Source: Streptomyces sp. NBC_01351 (GTDB taxonomy: Bacteria; Actinomycetota; Actinomycetes; Streptomycetales; Streptomycetaceae). From it: DNA of 64,000 nt. Position 1 is the stretch's first letter, and every line of letters starts with the position of its first letter. A program made the position numbers and the translations under genes. Location of the stretch: the NCBI RefSeq assembly GCF_036237315.1, contig NZ_CP108356.1, positions 5,957,501-6,021,500 on the forward strand, given 5' to 3'. Shown here piece by piece: positions 7,975 to 16,879 of the stretch. The notes below the pieces were generated by a model that was given only the letters and a program-made list of their open reading frames with translations, had not been told where the DNA came from and searched no databases.

Positions 7975-9015
7975 CTAGGGACGACTCCGGCCCCGACCCT
8001 GCCCGGGGCCGGAGGCGGTGGAGCCCCGTACGACCAGTTCCGGCAGGAAGACGAACTCGCTGTGCGGGGCCGGCGTCCCGCCGATCTCCTCCAGCAGCGT
8101 CCGGACCGCGGCCTGGCCCATGGCCTGCACGGGCTGCCGGATGGTGGTCAGCGGCGGATCGGTGAACGCTATGAGCGGGGAGTCGTCGAAGCCGACCACC
8201 GAGACGTCCTGCGGGACGCGCAGGCCCTGCTGGCGGGCGGCCCGGATCGCGCCGAGCGCCATCATGTCGCTCGCGCACACCACCGCCGTGCAGCCCCGGG
8301 AGATCAGCGCGGAGGCCGCGGCCTGGCCGCCCTCCAGCGTGTACAGGGAGTGCTGGATGAGCTCCTCGACCTCGGCCTCGTCGAGCCCGAGCCGCTCCTT
8401 CATCCCGAGCCGGAAGCCCTCGATCTTGCGGAGCACCGGCACGAACCGCTTCGGCCCGACCGCCAGCCCGATCCGGGTGTGGCCGAGCGCGGTGAGGTGG
8501 GTGACGGCGAGCTGCATCGCGGCCCGGTCGTCGGGGGAGACGAAGGGGGCCTGGACCTTGTCGGAGAAGCCGTTGATGAGGACGTACGGGACGCCCTGCC
8601 CGCGGAGTTGGTCGTAGCGGCCCATGTCGGCGGTGGTGTCGGCGTGCAGACCGGAGACGAAGATGATCCCGGAGACCCCGCGGTCGACCAGCATCTCGGT
8701 CAGCTCGTCCTCGGTGGACCCGCCGGGGGTCTGCGTGGCCAGCACGGGGGTGTACCCCTGCCGGGTCAGGGCCTGGCCGATGACCTGGGCGAGCGCCGGA
8801 AAGATGGGGTTGTCCAGCTCGGGGGTTATCAGCCCGACGAGCCCCGCGCTGCGCTGGCGCAGCTTCACGGGCCGCTCGTAGCCGAGCACGTCGAGCGCGG
8901 CCAGCACGGACTCACGGGTGCCTGCGGCCACACCGGGCTTGCCGTTGAGCACGCGGCTGACTGTGGCTTCGCTGACCCCCGCCTGGGCTGCGATGTCGGC
9001 TAGCCGTGCGGTCAC
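7975..9015 (-). CDS. malR: MalR (LacI family) repressor of maltose/maltodextrin genes
   Basis: A 346-residue LacI-type regulator with an N-terminal helix-turn-helix (RLADIAAQAGVSEATVSRVL, hinge NGKPGVA) and a periplasmic-binding-like effector domain ('VGLITPELDNPIFPALAQVI', 'VVGFDDSPLIAFTDPPLTT'). It closely matches what I remember of S. coelicolor MalR (Reg1), which represses malE and amylase genes until maltose or maltodextrin is present. It lies 26 nt downstream of an alpha-glucosidase gene on the same strand, so both are probably one operon divergent from malEFG. GTG 9015 was chosen because it starts directly at the helix-turn-helix; a GTG 24 nt earlier is possible. Confidence 0.92.
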   Translation of the reverse strand: MTARLADIAAQAGVSEATVSRVLNGKPGVAAGTRESVLAALDVLGYERPVKLRQRSAGLVGLITPELDNPIFPALAQVIGQALTRQGYTPVLATQTPGGSTEDELTEMLVDRGVSGIIFVSGLHADTTADMGRYDQLRGQGVPYVLINGFSDKVQAPFVSPDDRAAMQLAVTHLTALGHTRIGLAVGPKRFVPVLRKIEGFRLGMKERLGLDEAEVEELIQHSLYTLEGGQAAASALISRGCTAVVCASDMMALGAIRAARQQGLRVPQDVSVVGFDDSPLIAFTDPPLTTIRQPVQAMGQAAVRTLLEEIGGTPAPHSEFVFLPELVVRGSTASGPGQGRGRSRP

Positions 9016-9041
9016 GGGATTGGACTGTACCGGTCGCACGT

Positions 9042-10664
9042 TTAAATTGCCCACCACGTGCACGAATCCGCCGGAAGCCGGACGGTGCGCCCGTCCGTCT
9101 CCACCGGGGCGCTGGAGAGTACGGGACGGCCGGGTGCGGGGAGTCCGACGGGGGTCGGCCGGGTGTTGAGGGTGCAGGCGAAGCCGGGGCGGGTGAAGAG
9201 GAGTACGTCCTCGGGCGCGGACTGCCAGGTCAGCGGGCCCGCCTCCGGTGCGCCCAGGCCCGGCATGGCGCGGCGCAGTTCCAGGGCCGCGCGGTAGAGC
9301 TCCAGGGTGGAGTGCGGGTCGCCGGTCTGGGCGGCCACGCTGAGCTCGCCCCACCCGGCGGGCTGCGGCAGCCAGGTCCCGCCCGGCCCGAAACCGTACG
9401 GCGGCTCGGCGCCGGCCCAGGGCAGCGGCACCCGGCAGCCGTCGCGCAGACCCTCCTGGCCGGCGGTGCGGAGGAAGGCCGGGTCCTGGCGGGCTTCGTC
9501 CGGGAGGTCGGTGACCTCGGGGAGGCCGAGCTCCTCGCCCTGGTAGACGTACGCCGATCCGGGCAGGGCCAGCATCAGCAGGGCGGCGGCACGGGCGCGG
9601 TCCAGGCTGCCGAAGCGGGTGCGGTGGCGGACCACGTCGTGGTTGGACAGCACCCAGGTGGTCGGGGCGCCGACGGAGGCGGTGGCGGCCAGGGACCCGT
9701 CGATGACGGTGCGCATCGCGGCCGGGTCCCACGGGCAGTTCAGGAAGCGGAAGTTGAAGGCCTGGTGCAGCTCGTCCGGGCGGACGTACAGGGCGAGCCG
9801 CTCGGAGGTCGGGGCCCAGGCCTCGGCGACCCCGATGCGCGTCCCCTCGTAGGAGTCGAGGAGGCGGCGCCAGGAGCGGTGGATCTCGTGGACCCCGTCC
9901 TGGTCGAAGAAGGGGAGCGGCTCGGTGCCGATGAGGGTGGCCTGGGCGCCGCGGCCGATGTCGGGCAGGCCGGGGGCCTTGACCATGCCGTGGGCGACGT
10001 CGACGCGGAAGCCGTCGATGCCGAGGTCGAGCCAGAAGCGCAGGACGGAGGCGAACTCCTCCGCGACCTCGGGGTTCTCCCAGTTCAGGTCGGGCTGCTC
10101 GGGGGCGAAGAGATGCAGGTACCAGTCGCCGTCCGGGGTGCGGGTCCAGGCGGGGCCGCCGAAGACGGACTCCCAGTCGTTGGGCGGGAGCTCGCCGCCG
10201 GCGCCCCGGCCCGGGTGGAAGTGGTAGCGGGCCCGTGCGGCCGGATCGCGCAGGGCCTCCCGGAACCAGGGATGCTCGGCGGAGGTGTGGTTCGGGACGA
10301 CGTCCACGATGACCCGCAGCCCGAGCGCGTGCGCGGCCGCGACGAGCGCGTCGGCGTCGGAGAGGTCCCCGAAGAGGGGGTCGACGGCCCGGTAGTCGGC
10401 GACGTCGTAGCCGCCGTCCGCCTGCGGGGAGACGTAGAAGGGGGTCAGCCACACCGCGTCGACCCCGAGGCGGGCCAGGTGCGGGAGGTGCTCGCGCACC
10501 CCGCGCAGGTCCCCGACGCCGTCGCCGTCGCTGTCGGCGAAGGACCGTACGTAGACCTGATAGATGACGGCATCGCGCCACCAGCCGCCGCTCGCGGTCA
10601 CGCTGCCGGAAGACGCGTTGCTGGAAGCGCTTGCAAGCCGGGAGGCGGTCAGCTCATGGGTCAT
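9042..10664 (-). CDS. aglA: GH13 alpha-glucosidase, copy 1 (malR side)
   Basis: A 540-residue cytoplasmic glycoside hydrolase family 13 enzyme, expected to hydrolyse imported maltose and maltodextrins to glucose. The order of family motifs is intact: 'VDVVPNHTS', 'GIDGFRVDVAHGM' (nucleophile Asp), 'IGVAEAWAP' (acid/base Glu) and 'VLSNHDVVRH' (third acid). It is a paralogue of the enzyme encoded at 14125-15732. The ATG at 10664 has a poor ribosome site, and the palindrome CTTGCAAG lies about 9-11 codons inside the gene, so either an operator sits within the coding start or the true start is later (GTG 10601, just before 'GGWWRDAVIYQVY'). It precedes malR by 26 nt. Confidence 0.88.
   Translation of the reverse strand: MTHELTASRLASASSNASSGSVTASGGWWRDAVIYQVYVRSFADSDGDGVGDLRGVREHLPHLARLGVDAVWLTPFYVSPQADGGYDVADYRAVDPLFGDLSDADALVAAAHALGLRVIVDVVPNHTSAEHPWFREALRDPAARARYHFHPGRGAGGELPPNDWESVFGGPAWTRTPDGDWYLHLFAPEQPDLNWENPEVAEEFASVLRFWLDLGIDGFRVDVAHGMVKAPGLPDIGRGAQATLIGTEPLPFFDQDGVHEIHRSWRRLLDSYEGTRIGVAEAWAPTSERLALYVRPDELHQAFNFRFLNCPWDPAAMRTVIDGSLAATASVGAPTTWVLSNHDVVRHRTRFGSLDRARAAALLMLALPGSAYVYQGEELGLPEVTDLPDEARQDPAFLRTAGQEGLRDGCRVPLPWAGAEPPYGFGPGGTWLPQPAGWGELSVAAQTGDPHSTLELYRAALELRRAMPGLGAPEAGPLTWQSAPEDVLLFTRPGFACTLNTRPTPVGLPAPGRPVLSSAPVETDGRTVRLPADSCTWWAI
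10617..10640. promoter_or_regulatory. Candidate MalR-type operator inside or near the aglA start
   Basis: 'GCTGGAAGCGCTTGCAAGCCGG' region: contains the perfect 8-bp palindrome CTTGCAAG overlapping the LacI-like core AAGCGCTT. It resembles the TTGCAr elements upstream of malE and the amylase gene. Its location in the first codons of aglA copy 1 suggests control of aglA-malR or a mis-assigned start. Confidence 0.4.
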
Positions 10665-10781
10665 ATCGGGGTCAACGCGTGTACACGCCCCCTGGTTGCG
10701 GGCCCGGGCAGTCGAAGGTGACTCGAACTAACAGCAAGCTGCGGCAACCGTACGGACACACGGATGTAACGATCAGCTCGT

Positions 10782-10842
10782 CTTGCAGAAAATTGCCGCA
10801 AGGTCTTTCGGTCGGCTTGCAGGCTTGTTACGTTCCCTGCAA
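10782..10842. promoter_or_regulatory. Candidate MalR operator cluster upstream of malE
   Basis: Three related elements sit between aglA and malE: CTTGCAG at 10782-10788 facing CCGCAAG at 10796-10802, then CTTGCAG at 10816-10822 facing CCTGCAA at 10836-10842. In other streptomycetes MalR/Reg1 binds repeated CTTGCAG-like sequences in malE and amylase promoters, so this is the expected operator region for the divergent aglA-malR and malEFG transcripts. Spacing and affinity are not known. Confidence 0.6.
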
Positions 10843-10886
10843 CTCGGGACCGCGAGGGCGCGGCCGGGATCATCGAAGGAGTTCAT

Positions 10887-12161
10887 ATGCGGCGTGGCAT
10901 AGCGGCCACCGCGCTGGTCGCGACCCTGGCACTCGCGGCGACGGCTTGCGGCGGTGACACCAAGGGCGACGGTGGAGAGACCAAGTCCGGCGGCGAGCTT
11001 TCCGGCACGGTCACGTGGTGGGACACCTCGAACGACGCCGAGAAGGCCAGCTTCCAGAAGATCGCCGAGGCGTTCACCGCGAAGCACCCGAAGGTCACCG
11101 TCAAGTACGTCAACGTGCCGTACGGCGACGCGCAGAACAAGGTCAAGAACGCCTTCAGCAGCGGCTCCGACGCCCCCGACGTGATCCGCGCCGACGTCGG
11201 CTGGGTCGCCGACTTCGCCTCGCTCGGCTACCTCGACGAGGTCCCGGCCGAGACGGCCAAGAAGGTCGACGCGGAGTTCCTCAAGCAGGCCGCGGCCAGC
11301 GGCAAGTTCGAGGGCAAGACCTACGCGGTGCCGCAGGTCATCGACACCCTCGGCCTCTTCTACAACAAGAAGATGCTCGCCGACGCCGGTGTCCAGCCCC
11401 CCACCACCCTGGAGGAGCTGAAGACCGCCGCCGCCGCGATCAAGAGCAAGACCGGCAAGGCCGGCCTCTACCTCCGCGGCGACGACTCCTACTGGTTCCT
11501 CCCGCTGATCTACGGCGAGGGCGGCGACCTGGTCGACGCGAAGAACAAGACCGTCACGGTCGACAACGCGGCGGGCGTCAAGGCCTTCAAGACCGCGCGC
11601 GACCTGGTCAGCTCGGGGGCGGCGCTCACCAATGCCACCGACGGCTGGGTGAACATGCAGACCGCCTTCAAGACCGGGGAGGTGGCGATGATGATCAACG
11701 GCCCGTGGGCCGTCGCCGACACCTACGCGGGCGACCAGTTCAAGGACAAGGCCAACCTCGGCGTCGCCGCCGTCCCGGCCGGCTCGGTCAAGGCCGGCGC
11801 CCCGCAGGGCGGCCACGACCTGGCCGTCTTCGCCGGGTCGAAGAACCGCGACGCCGCGCACGCCTTCGTCGAGTACATGACCTCGCAGGAGGTGCAGGTG
11901 CAGTCGGCCAAGGACCTCAGCGTGCTCCCGACCCGCACCGCCGCCTACGAGCAGCCCGACGTCAAGGGCAACGAGATGGTGCAGTTCTTCAAGCCGGCCG
12001 TGGACAAGGCCGTCGAGCGCGCCTGGATCCCGGAGAACGGCTCCCTCTTCGAGCCGCTGAAGGTCGAATACACCAAGGCGATCACCGGGGCTTCGAGCCC
12101 GGAGGACGCGGCCAAGGCGGCCGGAGTCGAGTTCCGCAAGATCCTCAAGGGTTGGAAGTAG
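10887..12161 (+). CDS. malE: Maltose/maltodextrin ABC transporter substrate-binding lipoprotein
   Basis: A 424-residue extracytoplasmic solute-binding protein. The N-terminus is a lipoprotein signal (MRRGIAATALVATLALAATAC, lipobox Cys at 21), so it is tethered to the membrane outer face. The mature part has the type-1 sugar-binding fold: 'TVTWWDTSNDAEKASFQKIA', 'VPQVIDTLGLFYNKKML' and 'VAMMINGPWAV'. A strong ribosome site (GAAGGAG) precedes ATG 10887. It is the first gene of malE-malF-malG-aglA-lacI, controlled by the operator cluster directly upstream. It delivers maltose and maltodextrins to MalFG. Confidence 0.93.
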   Translation: MRRGIAATALVATLALAATACGGDTKGDGGETKSGGELSGTVTWWDTSNDAEKASFQKIAEAFTAKHPKVTVKYVNVPYGDAQNKVKNAFSSGSDAPDVIRADVGWVADFASLGYLDEVPAETAKKVDAEFLKQAAASGKFEGKTYAVPQVIDTLGLFYNKKMLADAGVQPPTTLEELKTAAAAIKSKTGKAGLYLRGDDSYWFLPLIYGEGGDLVDAKNKTVTVDNAAGVKAFKTARDLVSSGAALTNATDGWVNMQTAFKTGEVAMMINGPWAVADTYAGDQFKDKANLGVAAVPAGSVKAGAPQGGHDLAVFAGSKNRDAAHAFVEYMTSQEVQVQSAKDLSVLPTRTAAYEQPDVKGNEMVQFFKPAVDKAVERAWIPENGSLFEPLKVEYTKAITGASSPEDAAKAAGVEFRKILKGWK

Positions 12162-12170
12162 TAGATACAG

Positions 12171-13226
12171 ATGGCTGCTCACACCAGCCAGTCGGTGGCG
12201 AAGGCCGCGGGCGACGGAGTCGGGAACACCGACGTCGCCCGCGGCCGGAGCCGCAGGACTGACAGCAGGAACGACAGCAGGAACACGGGCGGACCGGGGC
12301 GCGGCGGGTTCAAGCGCGCCCTCGCCACCCACTGGTACGCCTGGGCCATGATCGCCCCGGTGGTGCTCGTCCTCGGCGTGATCATCGGATGGCCGCTGGT
12401 CCGGGGCATCTACCTGTCGCTGACCGACGCCAACGAGCGCAACGTCTCCCGCACCATCGGCGTCCGCCACATCGAGGCCACGTACGAGTTCGTCGGACTC
12501 GACAACTACGCGGCCGTGCTCAGCGACCCGGTGTTCCTGCAGCGACTGGTGTGGACGGTCCTGTGGACCGTCGGCTGCGTGTCGATCACCTTCACGCTCG
12601 GCCTGGTGCTGGCCAACATGCTCAACCGGGACTTCCGCGGCCGCGCCGCCTACCGGATGGCGCTGATCCTGCCCTGGGCCGTGCCCGGCTTCGTCTCCGT
12701 CTTCGCCTGGCGGTTCCTCTTCAACCGCGACAACGGCATCCTCAACAAGATCCTCGACGGCGGCGGCATCGCCGCGATCCCGTGGCTCGACGACCCGACC
12801 TGGGCCAAGTTCTCGGTCATCGCCGTCAACGTCTGGCTCGGCGTCCCCTTCATGATGGTCGCCCTGCTCGGCGGACTGCAGTCCATCCCCGGCGAGCTCT
12901 ACGAGGCCGCCGAGATGGACGGCGCCACCCCCTGGCAGCGCTTCCGCCACATCACCCTGCCCGGGCTGCGCGCGGTGAGCATGACGGTGATCCTGCTCTC
13001 CACCATCTGGACCTTCAACATGTTCCCGGTGATCTTCCTGCTCACCCGGGGCGGCCCGGGCGACTCCACGGAGATCCTCGTGACCCAGGCCTTCCGCGAG
13101 GCCTTCGTCAGCAGTCCGCGCGACTTCGCCGGATCCGCGACCTGGGGCGTGCTGATCCTCCTGCTGCTCATGATCTTCGCGCTGGTCTACCGGCGCTCGC
13201 TGCGCAAGCAGGGAGAGGTGTGGTGA
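12171..13226 (+). CDS. malF: Maltose ABC transporter permease MalF
   Basis: A 351-residue inner membrane permease. After a 48-residue polar N-terminus it has six hydrophobic segments, including 'WAMIAPVVLVLGVIIGWPLV' and 'AVPGFVSVFAWRFLF'. The conserved cytoplasmic EAA loop is present as 'ELYEAAEMDGATPWQRFRHI', which couples to the ATPase. It starts 9 nt after malE and overlaps malG by 4 nt (GTGA), a sign of translational coupling. No MalK-type ATPase gene lies in the operon; in Streptomyces the shared ATPase MsiK, encoded elsewhere, normally serves this transporter. Confidence 0.93.
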   Translation: MAAHTSQSVAKAAGDGVGNTDVARGRSRRTDSRNDSRNTGGPGRGGFKRALATHWYAWAMIAPVVLVLGVIIGWPLVRGIYLSLTDANERNVSRTIGVRHIEATYEFVGLDNYAAVLSDPVFLQRLVWTVLWTVGCVSITFTLGLVLANMLNRDFRGRAAYRMALILPWAVPGFVSVFAWRFLFNRDNGILNKILDGGGIAAIPWLDDPTWAKFSVIAVNVWLGVPFMMVALLGGLQSIPGELYEAAEMDGATPWQRFRHITLPGLRAVSMTVILLSTIWTFNMFPVIFLLTRGGPGDSTEILVTQAFREAFVSSPRDFAGSATWGVLILLLLMIFALVYRRSLRKQGEVW

Positions 13227-14071
13227 CCGTGACCAACGTTCGTACGCGCGGGAGCCGCTCCCCGCTCGCCTCCGTCGGCCTGCACGCCACCCTCGTCGTC
13301 GCCGCCGTCATCGCCGTCTTCCCGGTGCTGTGGATCCTGCTGACCTCGCTCAAGCCGGCCGAAGACGCCATCACCACGGACTTCGTCAAGGAACCCACGC
13401 TCTCCAACTACCAGTACCTGCTGGAGTCGAGCCACTTCCTCAGCTGGTTCGCGAACTCCGTCCTGGTCGCCGGCGTCACCACCGTCCTCGGTGTGTTCAT
13501 CGCCGCCACCACCGGATACGCGGTCAGCCGCTTCAAGTTCCCCGGCATGAGGCCCCTGATGTGGACCCTGCTCATCACGCAGATGTTCCCGATGGCGATC
13601 CTCATCGTCCCGCTCTACAACCTGATGGGCGACCTCGGGCTGCTCAACCAGCCCCTCGGCCTGATCATCACGTACCTCACCATCGCCGTGCCGTTCTGCG
13701 CCTGGATGATGAAGGGCTTCTTCGACACCATCCCGGTGGAGATCGACGAATCCGGCCGCGTCGACGGGCTCAACCCCTTCGGCACCTTCTGGCGGCTCAT
13801 CCTGCCGCTCGCCAAGCCCGGCCTCGCCGTCACCGGCTTCTACTCCTTCATCACCGCCTGGGGCGAGGTCGCGTACGCCTCCGCCTTCATGGTCGGGGAG
13901 GAGAACCTCACCCTGGCCGGCGGACTGCAGACCTTCGTCACGCAGTACACCTCCAACTGGGGCGCCATGAGCGCGGCGTCCGTGCTCATCGCGATCCCCG
14001 CAGCGATCTTCTTCGTCTTCGCCCAGCGTCATCTCGTCGCCGGAATGACGGCAGGCGCCACCAAGGGCTGA
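13223..14071 (+). CDS. malG: Maltose ABC transporter permease MalG
   Basis: A 282-residue membrane permease, partner of MalF. It has about six transmembrane segments starting at 'TLVVAAVIAVFPVLWILL'. The EAA motif appears as 'IPVEIDESGRVDGLNPFGTF', with the usual Glu and Gly in place. The GTG start overlaps the malF stop by 4 nt. It is followed after 53 nt by the second alpha-glucosidase gene on the same strand, so uptake and hydrolysis are in one transcriptional unit. Confidence 0.93.
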   Translation: MTVTNVRTRGSRSPLASVGLHATLVVAAVIAVFPVLWILLTSLKPAEDAITTDFVKEPTLSNYQYLLESSHFLSWFANSVLVAGVTTVLGVFIAATTGYAVSRFKFPGMRPLMWTLLITQMFPMAILIVPLYNLMGDLGLLNQPLGLIITYLTIAVPFCAWMMKGFFDTIPVEIDESGRVDGLNPFGTFWRLILPLAKPGLAVTGFYSFITAWGEVAYASAFMVGEENLTLAGGLQTFVTQYTSNWGAMSAASVLIAIPAAIFFVFAQRHLVAGMTAGATKG

Positions 14072-14124
14072 CCACCCTGCCCGCCGTCCCCTTCCCTCCG
14101 CGGCCCGATCTCCACAAGGACACC

Positions 14125-15732
14125 ATGACCCAGCACCTCGCCGACGCACTTCCCACCTCCACCGGCACCCAGCCCGGCTGGTGGAGAGAAGCGGTGATCT
14201 ACCAGGTCTATCCGCGCAGCTTCGCCGACTCCAACGGGGACGGCATGGGGGACCTCGAAGGCATCCGCAGCCGACTGCCCTACCTCAAGGAGCTCGGCGT
14301 CGACGCCGTCTGGCTGAGCCCCTTCTACGCCTCCCCGCAGGCGGACGCGGGCTACGACGTCGCCGACTACCGGGCCATCGACCCGATGTTCGGCACCCTC
14401 CACGACGCCGACGCCGTGATCCGCGAGGCCCACGAGCTGGGCCTGCGCATCATCGTGGACCTCGTCCCCAACCACTGCTCCGACCAGCACGAATGGTTCA
14501 AGCAGGCACTGCGGGAGGGCCCCGGAACCCCGCTGCGCGAGCGCTTCCACTTCCGCGCGGGGCGGGGAGCGGACGGCTCGGAGCCCCCGAACGACTGGGA
14601 GTCCATCTTCGGCGGCCCCGCCTGGACCCGGGTCGCCGACGGTGAGTGGTACCTGCACCTCTTCGCCCCCGAGCAGCCCGACTTCAACTGGGAACACCCC
14701 GCAGTCCAGGACGAGTTCCGCTCCGTGCTCCGCTTCTGGCTGGACCTGGGCGTGGACGGCTTCCGGATCGACGTCGCCCACGGCCTGGTCAAGGCCCCCG
14801 GCCTGCCCGACCTCGGCCGCGACGAACAGCTCAAGCTGCTCGGCAACCAGGTGCTGCCCTTCTTCGACCAGGACGGCGTCCACGAGATCTACCGCTCCTG
14901 GCGCCTCGTCCTCGACGAGTACGCGGGCGACCGCATCGGCGTCGCCGAGGCATGGACGCCCAGCGCGGAACGCACCGCGATGTACCTGCGCCCCGACGAG
15001 CTGCACCAGGCCTTCAACTTCCACTACCTGAACACCGGTTGGGACGCCGAAGCGCTGCGCGCCTCCATCGACGACTCGCTCGACGCGATGCGGCCGGTCG
15101 GCGCCCCGACCACGTGGGTGCTGTCCAACCACGACGTGGTCCGGCACCGCACCCGCTTCGGCAGCCTGGCGCGCGCCCGTGCCGCCGCCCTGCTGATGCT
15201 GGCCCTGCCCGGATCGGCGTACGTCTACCAGGGCGAGGAGCTCGGCCTCCCCGAGGTCACCGACCTCCCGGACGAGGTGCGCCAGGACCCCTCCTTCTTC
15301 AAGGCCAACGGCCAGGACGGCCTGCGCGACGGCTGCCGCGTACCGCTGCCGTGGTCGGGGGAGGAAGCCCCGTACGGCTTCGGGACCGGGGGCAGCTGGC
15401 TGCCGCAGCCGGCCGACTGGGCCGGGCTGAGCGTGGAGGCGCAGACCGGGGACCCGGCCTCCACCCTGGAGCTGTACCGCGCGGCGCTGCGCCTGCGCCG
15501 GGAGCGGCCGGAGCTGGGCGCGGGCGACGGCGTGGAGTGGCTGGATGCCCCCGAGGGCGTACTGGCCTTCCGCCGGGGCGACTTCGTGTGCACGGCCAAT
15601 ACGACGGGGGCTGACGTGCGGATGCCGGCGCCGGGCGGCCGGGTGCTGCTGTCCAGCACGGACATCGCCGACATCGCCGACGTGGATTCCGGCGTCCTCC
15701 CGGCCGACAGCACGGTGTGGTGGGAGGTGTGA
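14125..15732 (+). CDS. GH13 alpha-glucosidase, copy 2 (malG side)
   Basis: A 535-residue cytoplasmic family 13 hydrolase. Motifs in order: 'VDLVPNHCSD', '[13 protein letters not shown]' (nucleophile), 'IGVAEAWTPS' (acid/base) and 'VLSNHDVVRH'. ATG 14125 follows an AAGGA ribosome site; the frame is open far upstream, but that part is antisense-like shadow of malG. It is highly similar over its whole length to copy 1 at 9042-10664, including an exactly identical 104-nt stretch (15172-15275). It corresponds in position to the aglA/SCO2228-like gene next to malG in S. coelicolor, so copy 1 may be the extra gene. It overlaps the next regulator by 4 nt. Confidence 0.9.
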   Translation: MTQHLADALPTSTGTQPGWWREAVIYQVYPRSFADSNGDGMGDLEGIRSRLPYLKELGVDAVWLSPFYASPQADAGYDVADYRAIDPMFGTLHDADAVIREAHELGLRIIVDLVPNHCSDQHEWFKQALREGPGTPLRERFHFRAGRGADGSEPPNDWESIFGGPAWTRVADGEWYLHLFAPEQPDFNWEHPAVQDEFRSVLRFWLDLGVDGFRIDVAHGLVKAPGLPDLGRDEQLKLLGNQVLPFFDQDGVHEIYRSWRLVLDEYAGDRIGVAEAWTPSAERTAMYLRPDELHQAFNFHYLNTGWDAEALRASIDDSLDAMRPVGAPTTWVLSNHDVVRHRTRFGSLARARAAALLMLALPGSAYVYQGEELGLPEVTDLPDEVRQDPSFFKANGQDGLRDGCRVPLPWSGEEAPYGFGTGGSWLPQPADWAGLSVEAQTGDPASTLELYRAALRLRRERPELGAGDGVEWLDAPEGVLAFRRGDFVCTANTTGADVRMPAPGGRVLLSSTDIADIADVDSGVLPADSTVWWEV

Positions 15733-16742
15733 CCTCCCCGTCGGGCTCCCCACTACGGCTGACGGACATCGCCTCGCAGGCCCAGGTCAGCGAGGCGACC
15801 GTCAGCCGGGTGCTCAACGGCAAGCCGGGCGTCGCGGCCGGCACCCGGCACAAGGTGCTGGCCGCGCTCGACCTGCTGGGCTACGAGCGTCCCGTACGGC
15901 TGAAACGGCGCAGCAACGGGCTGGTCGGGCTGCTGATCCCGGAGCTGACGAATCCCATCTTCCCGGCGTTCGCGCAGGTCATCGAGCAGGCGCTGGCCGG
16001 GCACGGGTACACCCCGGTGCTGTGCACGCAGACCCCGGGCGGGGCCACCGAGGACGAGCTGGTCGAGCAGCTGGAGGAGCGCGGGGTCACGGGCATCGTG
16101 TTCCTGTCGGGCCTCCACGCGGACTCGACCGCCGACCCGTCGCGCTACCAGGGGCTGGCCGCCCGCGGGGTCCCGTTCGTCCTGATCAACGGCTTCAACG
16201 AGGCCGTCAACGCCCCCTTCATCTCCCCGGACGACCGGGCGGCGGCCGATATGGCGGTGCGGCACCTGGAGGACCTGGGCCACCGCCGGATCGGCCTCGC
16301 GATAGGGCCCACCCGCTACGTGCCGTCGGCGCGCAAGGAGGCCGGCTTCCTCGCCGCACTGCCCGGGGCCGAGGCCGACGGGCTGATCCAGCGCACCCTG
16401 TTCACGGTGGAAGGCGGCCACGCGGCGGGCATGGCCCTGCTGGAGCGGGGCTGCACGGGCATCGTGTGCGGCAGCGACCCGATGGCCCTCGGCGTCATCC
16501 GCGCGGCCCGCGAACGGGGGCTGCGGGTCCCGGAGGACGTCTCGGTGGTCGGCTTCGACGACTCCCCGCTGATCGCCTTCACGGACCCCCCACTGACGAC
16601 CGTCCGCCAGCCGGTCCGCGCCATGGCCACGGCCGCGGTGGGCGCGCTGCTGGAGGCGGTGTCGGGCACGCCGGTGCAGCGCACGGAGTACATCTTCCAG
16701 CCGGAGCTGGTCGTGCGGGGGTCTACGGCCATGGCGCCTTAG
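15729..16742 (+). CDS. LacI family regulator, MalR paralogue
   Basis: A 337-residue LacI-type regulator with the same layout as MalR. The recognition helix and hinge (SEATVSRVLNGKPGVAAG) are identical to MalR, while the effector domain has diverged ('VGLLIPELTNPIFPAFAQVI', 'VVGFDDSPLIAFTDPPLTT'). It therefore probably recognises the same or overlapping operators, perhaps with a different inducer. The GTG at 15729 overlaps the alpha-glucosidase stop (GTGA); a GTG at 15717 is a possible alternative since the GGGAGG lies very close to 15729. It closes the malEFG-aglA operon, mirroring malR at the end of the divergent operon. Confidence 0.87.
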   Translation: MTSPSGSPLRLTDIASQAQVSEATVSRVLNGKPGVAAGTRHKVLAALDLLGYERPVRLKRRSNGLVGLLIPELTNPIFPAFAQVIEQALAGHGYTPVLCTQTPGGATEDELVEQLEERGVTGIVFLSGLHADSTADPSRYQGLAARGVPFVLINGFNEAVNAPFISPDDRAAADMAVRHLEDLGHRRIGLAIGPTRYVPSARKEAGFLAALPGAEADGLIQRTLFTVEGGHAAGMALLERGCTGIVCGSDPMALGVIRAARERGLRVPEDVSVVGFDDSPLIAFTDPPLTTVRQPVRAMATAAVGALLEAVSGTPVQRTEYIFQPELVVRGSTAMAP

Positions 16743-16879
16743 GGGGCGGGGCGTCTACGGGTTCACGCGCGTGCGGGGCCTCCACCCCCCAAGCCCCCCG
16801 CCCCTGGCCGGTGTTTGCCCACCCGCCCCCTCCGCGTCGGGGAGCGAGTGGGCCGTGCTGTGCGGCGGGGGCTTCGGGT

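Noticed and set aside
13330-14124. Upstream in-frame extension of alpha-glucosidase copy 2
   Set aside because: It lies in the alternate frame of malG and is Arg/Pro/His-rich; ATG 14125 has a ribosome site and begins the real protein.
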